From assembly GCF_013868415.1 (NCBI RefSeq), contig NZ_JACEMT010000051.1:1-64000 (forward strand): a stretch of DNA of 64,000 nucleotides, given 5' to 3'. A model generated the notes under the pieces. It was not told the origin of the DNA. It worked only from the letters and a program-made list of their open reading frames with translations, and made no database searches. Both the position numbers and the translations under genes were made by a program. Origin of the DNA: Marinobacterium marinum (GTDB lineage Bacteria > Pseudomonadota > Gammaproteobacteria > Pseudomonadales > Balneatricaceae). Positions 19,082-31,285 of the stretch are shown one piece after another; the stretch's first letter is position 1, and every line of letters starts with the position of its first letter.

Positions 19082-20908
19082 TTATTCAACCGTTACACTC
19101 TTGGCCAGATTGCGTGGCTGGTCCACGTCAGTCCCCTTGAGGACCGCTACATGGTAGGACAACAGCTGCAGCGGCAGGGTAAACGCAATCGGGTCCAGCA
19201 CGGCCGGCAATGCAGGCAAATGAATCACATGTACCCCTTCTTGTGCCTGGATACTCTGATCACAACCGGCAAAGACAAACAATTCGCCACCCCGTGCCCG
19301 AACTTCCTGCAGGTTGGCCTTCAGCTTGTCCAACATGCCGTTGCGAGGTGCCACGGCAATTACCGGCATCTCCTTGTCAACCAGTGCCAACGGACCATGC
19401 TTGAGCTCACCGGCCGGGTAGGCTTCGGCATGGATGTAGGAGATTTCCTTGAGCTTGAGCGCCCCTTCCATCGCCACCGGATAGAGCACATTCCGCCCCA
19501 GGAACAAAGCGTGATGCTTCTCGGCAAAGTGCGCCGACATCTCTTCAATGGGGCCATCCAGCGCCAGCAGTTGCTGCAGCAATCCGGGCAGCTGCTCCAG
19601 CGCTGCCACCAGCTCGGTCTCGCGCTCGCCCGACAGGCCGTGACGCCGCCCCAACGCAATGGTCGTCAGCATCAGCGCTACCAGCTGAGAGGTAAAGGCC
19701 TTGGTCGAGGCCACACCGATTTCTGGACCGGCATTGGTCATCAGGCTCAAATCGGATTCACGCACCAGCGAGCTGCCCGGTACGTTGCAGATCGCCAGGG
19801 TGGCCAACACTCGGTCCTGCACGGCTCTCAGTGCCGCCAGAGTATCAGCCGTTTCGCCTGACTGAGATAGCGTCAGCAGCAGGGTATCCCTGGGCAGGAC
19901 GACCGGACGGTAACGAAATTCGCTGGCCACTTCGACCATGCAGGGAATGCCGACCCACTCCTCAATCCAGTATTTGGCTACCATGCCCGCATGGAAACTG
20001 GTCCCACAGGCTACAATCTGCACCTGTTTCACCTGATCAAAGACCGCTCCGGCAGCGGCCCCAAACGCCTGCTCCAGCAGATGACCGGACGCAATACGCC
20101 CTTCCAGCACCGCCTGCATGACACGAGGCTGCTCATAGATTTCCTTCAGCATGAAGTGGCGGAATTCGCCCTTTTCAGCACTGCCCTGACTGCGCTCAAA
20201 AGTTGTGACCGCACGCTCGGCCACCTGACCCTGAGCATCCCACACCTGGATGTGATCCGCTTCCAGCAGCGCAATATCGCCGTCCTCAAGATACATGAAG
20301 CGATCCGTAACCGGCAGCAGTGCCAGTTGATCGGAGGCGATAAAGTTTTCACCGATCCCCACTCCGATCACCAACGGGCTGCCCTTGCGAGCCGTCAGCA
20401 ATTGATGCGGCTGATCAACATGAATAACACCCAGTGCAAAAGCTCCCGCCAGCCGGGCCAGTGTGTTGCGCAGCGCTGCCCGCAGATCAAACCCGCCTTG
20501 CAGTTCACGATCCAGCAGGTGCGCTACCACTTCGGTATCGGTTTCAGAGGTGAATACATACCCCTGCTGCTGCAACTCCTGCTTGAGCGGTTCGAAGTTC
20601 TCAATAATGCCATTATGTACCACTGCCAGGCCTTCACCCGACATGTGCGGGTGGGCATTTTGCTCCGACGGCTTGCCATGGGTCGCCCAGCGGGTATGGG
20701 CAATACCGAGCCCACCCGGCAAGGGTTGCTGCTCGCAGGCATCGGCCAATGCCTGCACCTTGCCGATACGGCGCAGGCGATTGATTGTGCCCTGATCGAG
20801 CACCGCCATTCCGGCCGAATCATAACCGCGATACTCAAGACGACGCAGGCCTTCCAACAGAATGCCAGCAACCGGACGCGCCGCAATGGCGCCAACGATT
20901 CCACACAT
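19082..20908 (-). CDS. glmS: Glutamine--fructose-6-phosphate aminotransferase
   Basis: Makes glucosamine 6-phosphate from fructose 6-phosphate and glutamine, the first step to UDP-GlcNAc; cytoplasmic; 608 aa. The start MCGIVGAIA at 20908 places the nucleophilic Cys at position 2, as required for the glutaminase after Met removal; the longer frame adds 11 residues from glmU. Glutaminase domain (1-215, with HTRWATHGKPS and HNGIIENFE), then two SIS domains (CGTSFHAGMVAKYW, LTLSQSGETADTLAAL), ending DQPRNLAKSVTVE. It lies 2 bp after glmU, so the pair is an operon. Confidence 0.97.
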   Translation of the reverse strand: MCGIVGAIAARPVAGILLEGLRRLEYRGYDSAGMAVLDQGTINRLRRIGKVQALADACEQQPLPGGLGIAHTRWATHGKPSEQNAHPHMSGEGLAVVHNGIIENFEPLKQELQQQGYVFTSETDTEVVAHLLDRELQGGFDLRAALRNTLARLAGAFALGVIHVDQPHQLLTARKGSPLVIGVGIGENFIASDQLALLPVTDRFMYLEDGDIALLEADHIQVWDAQGQVAERAVTTFERSQGSAEKGEFRHFMLKEIYEQPRVMQAVLEGRIASGHLLEQAFGAAAGAVFDQVKQVQIVACGTSFHAGMVAKYWIEEWVGIPCMVEVASEFRYRPVVLPRDTLLLTLSQSGETADTLAALRAVQDRVLATLAICNVPGSSLVRESDLSLMTNAGPEIGVASTKAFTSQLVALMLTTIALGRRHGLSGERETELVAALEQLPGLLQQLLALDGPIEEMSAHFAEKHHALFLGRNVLYPVAMEGALKLKEISYIHAEAYPAGELKHGPLALVDKEMPVIAVAPRNGMLDKLKANLQEVRARGGELFVFAGCDQSIQAQEGVHVIHLPALPAVLDPIAFTLPLQLLSYHVAVLKGTDVDQPRNLAKSVTVE

Positions 20909-20910
20909 GA

Positions 20911-22278
20911 TCAGGATCCTTTTTTCTGCGGGCGAGCCCAATTGTCGAGGTTGACCTGTTTGCCACGGGCAACCGTCAACTGGTTGTCACCGACTTTTTT
21001 GGTGACCGTGGATCCCGCTCCTACAGTCGCGCCGGCACCGATCTCCACCGGTGCTACCAGAGCGCTGTTGGAACCGATAAAGGCCCCGTCGCCGATAATG
21101 GTCATCGATTTGTTCACCCCGTCGTAGTTGCAGGTAATGGTGCCCGCACCTACATTCACCTCACGGCCGATCTCGGCATCACCGATATAGGTCAGGTGAT
21201 TGACCTTGGAACCTTCGCCGATACATGCCTTTTTGGTTTCAACAAAGTTGCCGATCTTGCTGCCGGCCGCCATTTCGGTGCCCGGACGCAGGCGTGCAAA
21301 AGGACCGATCTGGGCATTTTCCGCGATAACGGCACCCTCAATAATGGAATTGGCTTCAACACGAGTTCCCGTGCCGATACGAGCGTCGCGGATGATACAG
21401 TTGGCGCCGATATGAACCCCTTCTGCCAGAATCACCTCGCCCTCGAACAGCGTATTGATATCGATCTGCACATCACGACCCGCCTGCAGGCTGCCGCGAA
21501 TATCAATCCGATGCGGATCGGCCAGAGTCACGCCTTCAGCCATCAGGGCATCGGCCAATCGACGCTGATACCAGCGTTCCAGCTGAGCCAACTGTTGACG
21601 GTTGTTGACGCCCTGAACTTCCTGCTCGGCCAGCGGCTGGATGGCGCGCACACGCATACCCTCTTCGGCAGCCATGGCAATCACATCCGTCAGGTAGTAC
21701 TCACCTTGCGCATTGTCAGCCGATAGACGCGGCAGCCAGTCGTGCAGCGCCGCCGCCGGCAGAGCCAGAATGCCGGTATTCACTTCGCGAATCAGCTTTT
21801 CCTGCTCGGTGGCATCCTTGTGCTCAACAATCGCGACCACATCACCCACGGCATTGCGGATAATACGCCCATAGCCGCTCGGGTCGTCCAGCGTTACCGT
21901 CAGTAGTCCCAAATCCCCCTTGGCTGCCATATCCACCAACTTTTGCAGCGTTTCCCGGCGCGTCAGGGGCACATCGCCATACAGCACCAGTACCACGGCA
22001 TCGGGGTCAATATTCGGCATCGCCTGGGCAACGGCATGACCGGTGCCCAGCTGTTCACGCTGCCAAACAAAATTCAGCGCCTGCCCCGACATGGCCTGCT
22101 CAACCTGTTCGCCTTCATGGCCAATCACCACATGCAGCGCTTCGGGCGTCAGGCCCCGGGCACTGTCGATCACATGCTGCAGCATCGGTTTTCCGGCCAA
22201 GCCATGCATCACTTTTGGCAATGCCGATTTCATACGACTGCCTTGTCCGGCAGCCAGAATCACTACATCCGTTTTCAT
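20911..22278 (-). CDS. glmU: Bifunctional UDP-GlcNAc pyrophosphorylase / GlcN-1-P acetyltransferase
   Basis: Catalyses acetylation of glucosamine 1-phosphate and its uridylylation to UDP-GlcNAc; 455 aa. The N-terminal uridyltransferase begins with VVILAAGQGSRMKSALPKV. From about residue 250 a left-handed beta-helix of hexapeptide repeats follows (RIGTGTRVEANSIIEGAVI, YIGDAEIGREVNVGAGTI). ATG at 22278 is chosen because the protein must begin MKTDVVILAAG; the longer frame has no family support. It precedes glmS by 2 bp and is divergent from the TrmB-like gene. Confidence 0.97.
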   Translation of the reverse strand: MKTDVVILAAGQGSRMKSALPKVMHGLAGKPMLQHVIDSARGLTPEALHVVIGHEGEQVEQAMSGQALNFVWQREQLGTGHAVAQAMPNIDPDAVVLVLYGDVPLTRRETLQKLVDMAAKGDLGLLTVTLDDPSGYGRIIRNAVGDVVAIVEHKDATEQEKLIREVNTGILALPAAALHDWLPRLSADNAQGEYYLTDVIAMAAEEGMRVRAIQPLAEQEVQGVNNRQQLAQLERWYQRRLADALMAEGVTLADPHRIDIRGSLQAGRDVQIDINTLFEGEVILAEGVHIGANCIIRDARIGTGTRVEANSIIEGAVIAENAQIGPFARLRPGTEMAAGSKIGNFVETKKACIGEGSKVNHLTYIGDAEIGREVNVGAGTITCNYDGVNKSMTIIGDGAFIGSNSALVAPVEIGAGATVGAGSTVTKKVGDNQLTVARGKQVNLDNWARPQKKGS

Positions 22279-22350
22279 ATTATCTCGGTACCCTAAGGTC
22301 ACAACGGCCTGTCACGACCTGGAAATATAAAAGTGCCCAAAACTTTAGCG

Positions 22351-22396
22351 TATACTCAGTCTCGATCAAGACCAATTGTCACAAAAAAATTGACAA
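22351..22396 (+). promoter_or_regulatory. -10 element and palindromic operator before the TrmB-like gene
   Basis: TATACT at 22351-22356 is a good -10, although no clear -35 is seen. Then TTGTCA, nine bases and TGACAA (22376-22396) form a perfect inverted repeat ending one base before the ATG. Its position in the leader suggests an autoregulatory operator; the binding protein is inferred. Confidence 0.45.
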
Positions 22397-22397
22397 A

Positions 22398-23138
22398 ATG
22401 ACTGCAGAAATTTTCAACCTGCTCGGTTTGAGCGAACGCGATATCAGTATATACAAGGCCTTGCTGGCTATTGGACCCAGCTCTATTCGAACCATCGCTG
22501 AACGCTCAGGTGTCAATCGCGGCAGCACATATGAGTGTCTCAAAAGCCTGCAGCAGCGTGGAATCGTCACCTATCAGCCCCGTGGCAAGCGCCGTTATTT
22601 TTCGGCACGCGAACCGGAAGTACTGCTCCAACTGGCCAATGACCGCCGCGAGCAGATGGAGCAGGCGATGGAGCGACTCAAGAATACGGTTATTCCAGAA
22701 CTGCATCATCTCAAACCCGACTTCAGCATTGCCAATGTTGAATTCTATGAAGGTGATGCCGGAATTGAGCAGGTGCTGCGCGACATCCTTAATCGCGTGG
22801 GCGCACAGGAAAATCCGGTGTATTCGGTATTCTCATCCAAGCCGATACGGCCATTGCTCTACCGCCCCTTTCCCAACTTCACGGCGCAGCGCGTGGCACG
22901 CAAGATTCAGGTCAGAGTCATTGCCCTTGGAGAAGGCGGAGAAAGCGCCGATTATTCAGAGCGCAAATGGATACGAACGGAAGGCCCTGTAGATGCCGCC
23001 TATATCGCCATCTATCCCCCCCGCTGCGCAATCATTTCTCTGGCGTCCGACAATTATCCGACTGCCGTCGTGATTGACTCCCGCGAAGTGGCAACGGCGC
23101 AACAGATCATTTTCAATACGCTTTGGAAGCTGCTCTAA
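22398..23138 (+). CDS. TrmB family transcriptional regulator
   Basis: Protein of 246 aa. An N-terminal winged helix (LLGLSERDISIYKALLAIG, then TIAERSGVNRGSTYECLKSL) is followed by a basic wing (YQPRGKRRYFSA), a short coiled coil near residue 80 and a C-terminal domain with a PLD-like/TrmB sensor pattern (VEFYEGDAGIEQVLRDIL). TrmB proteins are mainly archaeal sugar regulators; bacterial members are less studied. ATG at 22398 is chosen because it begins the domain and follows the promoter; it lacks a good ribosome-binding site. It is divergent from glmU-glmS, so control of amino-sugar genes is possible but unproven. Confidence 0.8.
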   Translation: MTAEIFNLLGLSERDISIYKALLAIGPSSIRTIAERSGVNRGSTYECLKSLQQRGIVTYQPRGKRRYFSAREPEVLLQLANDRREQMEQAMERLKNTVIPELHHLKPDFSIANVEFYEGDAGIEQVLRDILNRVGAQENPVYSVFSSKPIRPLLYRPFPNFTAQRVARKIQVRVIALGEGGESADYSERKWIRTEGPVDAAYIAIYPPRCAIISLASDNYPTAVVIDSREVATAQQIIFNTLWKLL

Positions 23139-23155
23139 CCGCACACGTCAGGCAC

Positions 23156-23185
23156 AAAAAAGGCAGCCCCTAGGCTGCCTTTTTG
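23156..23185. terminator. Bidirectional terminator between the TrmB-like gene and atpC
   Basis: AGGCAGCC (23161-23168) pairs with GGCTGCCT (23173-23180) across a CCTA loop, flanked by A and T runs on the two sides. It can end transcription in both directions, closing the atp operon. Confidence 0.88.
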
Positions 23186-23203
23186 AACGCTGTCGAAAGC
23201 CGG

Positions 23204-23629
23204 TTATTTACCGAGTTTGCGACGAATCTGCTGCAGGGTACGCAGCTGAGCCGCTGCTTCGGCCAACTGAGCTGCAGCTCGTGAGTATTCAAACTCACCT
23301 GCTTTATCCGCCATCGCATGCTGAGCATGCTTCTGGGCTTCAATCGCAGCTGCTTCACTCAGATCACCCGCACGCAAGGCTGTATCAGCAAGCACTGTCA
23401 CCTTGTTCGGCTGGACTTCGATGAAGCCACCGGAGACGTAAAATACATCTTCCTTACCGCCCTGCTTGCGCAGCTCGACAGGGCCTGGTTTCAGTTCCGT
23501 CAGAAGCGGAGCGTGACCCGGGTAGATACCCAGGTCACCCAGGCTACCTGTCACGGAGACAAACTCGATCAGGCCGGAGAACAGCTCTTCTTCGGCGCTT
23601 ACGATGTCACAATGAACAGTCATAGCCAT
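23204..23629 (-). CDS. atpC: ATP synthase F1 epsilon subunit
   Basis: Central-stalk subunit that couples rotation and inhibits hydrolysis; 141 aa, usual length. The N-terminal beta-sandwich includes [24 protein letters not shown] and a C-terminal helical hairpin is rich in Ala and Glu. Last gene of the atp operon, followed by a terminator. Confidence 0.96.
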   Translation of the reverse strand: MAMTVHCDIVSAEEELFSGLIEFVSVTGSLGDLGIYPGHAPLLTELKPGPVELRKQGGKEDVFYVSGGFIEVQPNKVTVLADTALRAGDLSEAAAIEAQKHAQHAMADKAGEFEYSRAAAQLAEAAAQLRTLQQIRRKLGK

Positions 23630-23662
23630 CTTGATTACCTCTTAAAAGGTTCCGCTCGGAAC

Positions 23663-25072
<1,410 letters not shown>

Positions 25073-25097
25073 TTAACTTTTGAACCTGTTCACTGCA

Positions 25098-25964
25098 TTA
25101 AACAGCAGCAGCACCACCGACGATCTCGGAAATTTCCTGAGTAATCGCCGCCTGACGAGCCTTGTTGTATACCAATTGCAGCTCATCAATCAGGTTGCCG
25201 GCGTTATCGGTTGCGTTCTTCATCGCCAGCATACGGGCTGCCTGTTCACAGGCATTGTTCTCAACCACGGCCTGGTAGACCAGCGACTCGATATAGCGCA
25301 AAAGCAAGCCATCGAGCAGCTCTTTCGCATCGGGTTCGTACAGATAGTCCCAGCTGTGCTTGAGTGTTTCTGTGTCTTCTTCGCTCGCCGCGATCGGCAG
25401 CAGCTGCTGAACAACCGGCTTCTGGGTCATGGTGTTGACAAAGTCACTGGAGACAATGAACAACCTGTCCAGCTTGCCGTCGTCATAGGCATCCAGCATC
25501 ACCTTGATTGAGCCGAGCAGCTGTTCCAGTTCAGGCGCATCGCCAAGACCGGATTTTGCCGCCACAACGTTACCACCGTAGTTACGGAAGAAGGTGATTG
25601 CCTTAGAACCCAGTGCACAGATGTCGATTTCGACATTCTGCTCATGGAATTCCTTCATTTTGCCTACAGCCGCCTTGAACGTATTCACGTTCAGACCGCC
25701 ACAAAGACCACGGTCGGTCGCGATCACGATGAAACCGACCCGCTTGATCTCGCGCTCATGCATGTACGGATGACGATACTCAGGATTGGCTGTTGCCAAA
25801 TGCTGGATCACACCGCGGATGCTTTGTGCATACGGACGGGAAGACTGCATGCGGTCCTGAGCCTTGCGCATTTTCGACGCAGCTACCATTTCCATGGCGC
25901 TGGTGATTTTGCGTGTGCTGCCGATACTCGCAATCTGTGTCTTGATCTCTTTTCCGACTGCCAT
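25098..25964 (-). CDS. atpG: ATP synthase F1 gamma subunit
   Basis: Rotor shaft of F1; 288 aa. Both terminal helices are conserved: [27 protein letters not shown] at the N-terminus and [22 protein letters not shown] at the C-terminus. [11 protein letters not shown] near residue 84 is the family signature. Confidence 0.97.
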   Translation of the reverse strand: MAVGKEIKTQIASIGSTRKITSAMEMVAASKMRKAQDRMQSSRPYAQSIRGVIQHLATANPEYRHPYMHEREIKRVGFIVIATDRGLCGGLNVNTFKAAVGKMKEFHEQNVEIDICALGSKAITFFRNYGGNVVAAKSGLGDAPELEQLLGSIKVMLDAYDDGKLDRLFIVSSDFVNTMTQKPVVQQLLPIAASEEDTETLKHSWDYLYEPDAKELLDGLLLRYIESLVYQAVVENNACEQAARMLAMKNATDNAGNLIDELQLVYNKARQAAITQEISEIVGGAAAV

Positions 25965-26039
25965 TAGTTCCGCCTATTAAACTTGACTCAGTATTGGACC
26001 GGCCGATACCGCTGGCCGGTCACCCGCTCGAATGAGCTA

Positions 26040-27584
26040 TTACCAAGTTTGGGTAGACTTGAACTTCTCGATGCCAGCCTTGAACTGAGCCGCGATTTCG
26101 TCGTTGTAATCGCCTTTCTCGTTCACTTTCGCCATCAAGTCAGCATGTTCGCTGTTGAAGTAGGCGACCAGGGCTGCTTCGAATGCACCGATCTTGTCCA
26201 GCTCGACACCTTTCAGGAAGCCTTCGTTGGCAGCGTACAGGCTCAAACCCATCTCGGCGACGGACATCGGAGAGTACTGTTTCTGCTTCATCAGCTCGGT
26301 CACGGCCTGACCGTGCTCCAGCTGGTTACGAGTCGCATCATCCAGGTCGGAAGCAAACTGCGCGAACGCAGCCAGTTCACGGTACTGAGCCAGAGCCAGA
26401 CGTACACCACCACCCAACTTCTTGATGATCTTGGTCTGAGCTGAACCACCGACTCGGGATACGGACAGACCTGCGTTGATCGCAGGACGTACACCGGAGT
26501 TGAACAGGCTGGCTTCCAGGAAGATCTGTCCGTCGGTAATGGAGATCACGTTGGTCGGTACGAACGCGGATACGTCGCCACCCTGAGTCTCGATCACCGG
26601 CAGTGCGGTCAGGGAGCCGGTCTGGCCCTTGACTTCACCTTTGGTGAACTGCTCAACGTAGTCGGCGTTAACGCGCGCAGCACGTTCCAGCAGACGGGAG
26701 TGCAAGTAGAACACGTCACCCGGGTATGCTTCACGGCCCGGCGGACGGCGCAGCAACAGGGAGATCTGACGGTAGGCCCAAGCTTGTTTGGTCAGGTCAT
26801 CATAGATGATCAGGGCATCTTCACCGCGGTCACGGAAGTATTCGCCCATGGCACAACCGGCGTACGGCGCCAGGTACTGCATGGCGGCCGGATCGGCTGC
26901 GCCGGCAGCGACCACGATGGTGTGATCCATCGCACCGTGCTCTTCCAGCTTGCGTACCACGTTGGCGATGGTGGACTGTTTCTGTCCGATCGCAACGTAG
27001 ATACATTTGATGCCGGTACCTTTCTGGTTGATGATCGCATCTACCGCGATTGCGGTTTTACCGATCTGACGGTCACCGATGATCAGCTCACGCTGGCCAC
27101 GGCCTACCGGTACCATCGCGTCAATCGCTTTCAGACCGGTCTGGACCGGCTGATCAACGGACTGACGTGCGATAACGCCCGGCGCAACCTTTTCAACGGC
27201 GTCGGTCAGTTTCGCTTCGATCGGGCCTTTGCCGTCAATCGGGTTACCCAGTGCGTCAACGACGCGACCGAGCAGCTCCGGACCAACCGGCACTTCCAGG
27301 ATACGACCAGTACAACGGGCAGTCATGCCCTCTACCAGACTCTGGTATTCGCCCAGTACTACGGCACCTACAGAGTCACGCTCCAGGTTCAGCGCCATAC
27401 CGTAGACGCCGCCCGGGAATTCAATCATCTCGCCGTACATGACGTCGGCAAGACCGTGGATCAGGATAATACCATCGGAAACGCTGACGATGGTGCCCTC
27501 GTTACGGGCTTCAGAAGACACGTCGAGTTTTTCGATGCGCTTCTTGAGAATCTCGCTGATCTCAGAAGGATTCAGTTGCTGCAT
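26040..27584 (-). CDS. atpA: ATP synthase F1 alpha subunit
   Basis: Non-catalytic nucleotide-binding subunit of F1; 514 aa. P-loop [15 protein letters not shown] near residue 169; [18 protein letters not shown] at the N-terminus binds delta. [17 protein letters not shown] near residue 373 is characteristic, with the arginine finger in SVSRVG. Lies 15 bp after atpH. Confidence 0.98.
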   Translation of the reverse strand: MQQLNPSEISEILKKRIEKLDVSSEARNEGTIVSVSDGIILIHGLADVMYGEMIEFPGGVYGMALNLERDSVGAVVLGEYQSLVEGMTARCTGRILEVPVGPELLGRVVDALGNPIDGKGPIEAKLTDAVEKVAPGVIARQSVDQPVQTGLKAIDAMVPVGRGQRELIIGDRQIGKTAIAVDAIINQKGTGIKCIYVAIGQKQSTIANVVRKLEEHGAMDHTIVVAAGAADPAAMQYLAPYAGCAMGEYFRDRGEDALIIYDDLTKQAWAYRQISLLLRRPPGREAYPGDVFYLHSRLLERAARVNADYVEQFTKGEVKGQTGSLTALPVIETQGGDVSAFVPTNVISITDGQIFLEASLFNSGVRPAINAGLSVSRVGGSAQTKIIKKLGGGVRLALAQYRELAAFAQFASDLDDATRNQLEHGQAVTELMKQKQYSPMSVAEMGLSLYAANEGFLKGVELDKIGAFEAALVAYFNSEHADLMAKVNEKGDYNDEIAAQFKAGIEKFKSTQTW

Positions 27585-27599
27585 TGTTATTCCTCACAC

Positions 27600-28136
27600 T
27601 CAGGAATTCATCGCTTCGGCCAGTTTCGCCAGACGCGCACGAACGGAACCATCGATCACAAGGTCGTCAGAACGAACCACCACACCCCCAATGATGGACT
27701 TGTCCACCTGGGAGGTCAGTTTCACTTCGCGACCCAGCTTGTTGCTGAGAGCTTTCGCCAGCTTGTCCTGCTGCGCCTTACCCAGAGCAAACGCGGTTGT
27801 CAGGTCAACATCGACCGTCTTCTCGAAGTTTGCTTTCAGGATATCGAACTGCGCAGCAATTTCCGGCAACAGAGCCAGGCGGCGGTTTTCAGCAAGCAGG
27901 CTAATGAAGTTTTTGCCTGCTGCGTCGGCCTGCTTTTCGCACACCGCGATAACCAGTCCCGCTTTCTGTTCTGCCGTCAGTGCCGGGTTGCTCAGCACGC
28001 GATCCATCTCGCCGTCCTGAGCCGCCAAAGCGGCCAGGGACAGCAGGCTGGACCATTGATCGAGGGTACCCTGCTCGCGCGCATATTCGAATGCGGCGTT
28101 GGTGTAGGGCCGGGCGACTGTATTGAGTTCAGCCAT
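27600..28136 (-). CDS. atpH: ATP synthase F1 delta subunit
   Basis: Peripheral-stalk subunit linking alpha to the b dimer; 178 aa. RPYTNAAFEYAREQGTLDQWSSLL near the start and the C-terminal IDKSIIGGVVVRSDDLVIDGSVRARLAKL are family signatures, the last read here as VDKSIIGGVVVR. Confidence 0.95.
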   Translation of the reverse strand: MAELNTVARPYTNAAFEYAREQGTLDQWSSLLSLAALAAQDGEMDRVLSNPALTAEQKAGLVIAVCEKQADAAGKNFISLLAENRRLALLPEIAAQFDILKANFEKTVDVDLTTAFALGKAQQDKLAKALSNKLGREVKLTSQVDKSIIGGVVVRSDDLVIDGSVRARLAKLAEAMNS

Positions 28137-28148
28137 CGTAAACCTCGT

Positions 28149-28619
28149 TTAAAGCTCAGCGGCCAGTTTCTCAACCAGCTTAGCGTGGGCTTTCTCGTCG
28201 ATAGAGGCTTCCAGGATTTTTTCCGCACCGGCAATTGCCAGCGCACCCACCTGTGCACGCAGAGCGTCCTTCGCACGGTTGAGTTCCTGTTCCACCTCGG
28301 CCTCGGCAGACGCCTTCACGCGATCGGCTTCCTCGCGTGCCTGCTCCTTGGCTTCCTCGATGATCTTGGTAGCCCGTTTGTTGGCCTGCTCAATGATGGC
28401 GGCTGCCTCTTCCTTGCTGGCACGCATGTCGTTAGCGGCTTTTTCCTGAGCCAGCTTCAGATCACGTTCAGCACGGTCGGCCGCATCAAGCCCTTCGGCA
28501 ATCTTCTTCTTACGTTCTGCCAGCGCACCGGTAATCGGCGGCCAGACGTATTTCATACAAAATACAACGAAAATGAAGAATGCAATGGCCTGACCAATGA
28601 TGGTGAGATTGATATTCAC
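28149..28619 (-). CDS. atpF: ATP synthase F0 b subunit
   Basis: Peripheral-stalk membrane protein of 156 aa, forming a homodimer. One N-terminal membrane helix (residues 5-25, [21 protein letters not shown]) is followed by a long charged helix starting [19 protein letters not shown] and ending [20 protein letters not shown]. Confidence 0.96.
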   Translation of the reverse strand: MNINLTIIGQAIAFFIFVVFCMKYVWPPITGALAERKKKIAEGLDAADRAERDLKLAQEKAANDMRASKEEAAAIIEQANKRATKIIEEAKEQAREEADRVKASAEAEVEQELNRAKDALRAQVGALAIAGAEKILEASIDEKAHAKLVEKLAAEL

Positions 28620-28690
28620 GCCATTACCCCTCGCAGTTGAATAGTCTCGTGAGACCCGAAAGAGGTCTCAACTTTGGTTTTAAACCGGAA

Positions 28691-28930
<240 letters not shown>

Positions 28931-28991
28931 TCAAGGTTTCAGTTAAGTTAAATTTTCAAGTTAAATCGGTTTTTGCCCGGTGACGTGCACC

Positions 28992-29822
<831 letters not shown>

Positions 29823-29836
29823 TCATTCAAAGTTTT

Positions 29837-30259
29837 TCAGGAACCGGTGTTGAACAACCTCAAGTGCAGCATCCAGCCGGATAGTTGCAGCAGTATGAAG
29901 GTGCCAAATAGGGAAAATGGGCTCAAAGGCTGAACCAGCATAAAGGTGGAACTGAACAGCGCCACCACCAGCATCATTTTCCCTATTTCGCTCGCATACA
30001 TGCTTACCAGCACGCCGCGCGCGCCGATCGCCTGCCGATTGCCAAGGGTACGCCAGGTGAAGTACAGGTTGGGCAGCAGATAGATCACGCCCCCCAGAAG
30101 TGCCGAATAGGCCTCTACGACACCCATCAGCAAACAGGCCGCAGATACCAGAAGTACCAACACGGCCTGCATGAGTAGAATGCGCATGAATGCCCGGAAA
30201 CTGCGTCGAACATGACGACTGACCGCAGCCGGCGCCTGTTCTGCTTCACTCTTACTCAA
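29837..30259 (-). CDS. atpI: ATP synthase assembly protein I
   Basis: Small four-helix membrane protein that helps c-ring assembly; 140 aa from this start. Hydrophobic segments lie around residues 26-60 and 85-130, with LLGGVIYLLPNLYFTWRTLG between them as in AtpI. TTG at 30259 has AGGA 6 nt upstream. A longer frame from GTG 30325 exists, but that codon lies inside the operon promoter, upstream of the predicted transcript start, so it cannot be used. GTG 30274 is the other option. First gene of the atp operon. Confidence 0.85.
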   Translation of the reverse strand: MSKSEAEQAPAAVSRHVRRSFRAFMRILLMQAVLVLLVSAACLLMGVVEAYSALLGGVIYLLPNLYFTWRTLGNRQAIGARGVLVSMYASEIGKMMLVVALFSSTFMLVQPLSPFSLFGTFILLQLSGWMLHLRLFNTGS

Positions 30260-30304
30260 CTTTGATCCTGCCACCAGCCTGAACAGTGCCCAAATAGCGG
30301 GCCG

Positions 30305-30333
30305 ATTATAGGCATTCCCCCTCACATTCTCAA
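30305..30333 (-). promoter_or_regulatory. atp operon promoter
   Basis: On the minus strand TTGAGA (30328-30333), a 17-bp spacer and a consensus TATAAT (30305-30310) form a strong sigma-70 promoter. The transcript would begin near 30298, about 40 nt before the atpI TTG. Confidence 0.8.
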
Positions 30334-30391
30334 CTCAATCCCGACAGTTTTGCACTAAGGTCTTAACTTCGTACCTGTCGGCTGCTTCGGG

Positions 30392-31285
30392 TCAAGAAAT
30401 GCGCTGCAGAATCGCCTCGAGTTCGTCCTGTGATTTGAAGTCGATGGAGATTTTGCCCTTGCCACTGGCACCGCGACGGATGCTAACCCCCGTGGACAGG
30501 CGCTGTGCCAAAGAACCCGCCCACTGATCCAGCTCGGCATCCGGCAGCGCTTCCGCTTTGGACGGATTTTCCTCCACCCCCTGGTAACGCTTGACCAGCT
30601 GCTCGGTTTGTCGAACAGAAAGTTCCCGTGACACAACCTCGTCGGCCGCCTTGATCTGCACCAGCCCCTGCAGGGCCAGCAAGGCACGTGCATGGCCCAT
30701 TTCCAGGTCGCCATGTTCCAGCAGGGTACGCACTTCCGGTGTCAAATTCATCAAGCGCATCAGGTTGGCAATGGTCGAACGTGACTTGCCGATGGCGTCC
30801 GCCACCTGCTGCTGAGTCAGCTCGAATTCGCTCTGAAGACGCTGCAGCGCAATGGCTTCTTCAATCGGGTTCAGGTTTTCCCGCTGAATGTTTTCGATCA
30901 GCGCCATCGCGATCACCGCCTCGTCCGGCACATCTCGAATGATGGCAGGTACGGTACTCAGGCCCGCCATCTGGCTGGCTCGCCAGCGCCGCTCACCGGC
31001 AATGATTTCATACCGGCCACCGGCCAGCGGACGCACCACTATCGGCTGCATGACCCCCTGGCTACGGATGGAACTGGCCAGTTCTTCCAGCGCGTCAGGG
31101 TTCAAGTCCCGGCGCGGCTGATAACGCCCAGGTTCGACCAGGCCGATTTCCAGCTCGCGCAGATGGTCACGGTCATCAATGGCCGGGGCCGGTGCAGTCG
31201 TGTTTGCTTCCTGCCCGTGGCTGCTTGTGACATCCGACAACAACGCATCCAGACCTCGTCCCAGTCCGCGTTTTTTCGCTACCAT
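30392..31285 (-). CDS. parB: Chromosome partitioning protein ParB
   Basis: CTP-dependent clamp that loads at parS and organises the origin region; 297 aa. N-terminal KKRGLGRGLDALLSD recruits ParA; the CTP-binding ParB/Srx core holds YEIIAGERRWRASQMAGL (GERRW box near residue 96); the helix-turn-helix is LTQQQVADAIGKSRSTIANLMRL near 155; a C-terminal dimerisation segment closes it. It follows parA directly. A perfect parS lies at 60887. Confidence 0.97.
   Translation of the reverse strand: MVAKKRGLGRGLDALLSDVTSSHGQEANTTAPAPAIDDRDHLRELEIGLVEPGRYQPRRDLNPDALEELASSIRSQGVMQPIVVRPLAGGRYEIIAGERRWRASQMAGLSTVPAIIRDVPDEAVIAMALIENIQRENLNPIEEAIALQRLQSEFELTQQQVADAIGKSRSTIANLMRLMNLTPEVRTLLEHGDLEMGHARALLALQGLVQIKAADEVVSRELSVRQTEQLVKRYQGVEENPSKAEALPDAELDQWAGSLAQRLSTGVSIRRGASGKGKISIDFKSQDELEAILQRIS

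Noticed and set aside
26700-28640. Long plus-strand open frame of 646 codons
   Set aside because: It is antisense to atpA, atpH and atpF, whose proteins are unmistakable; its composition is that of a mirror frame.
30260-30325. GTG 30325 as the atpI start
   Set aside because: It lies between the -35 and -10 of the operon promoter.
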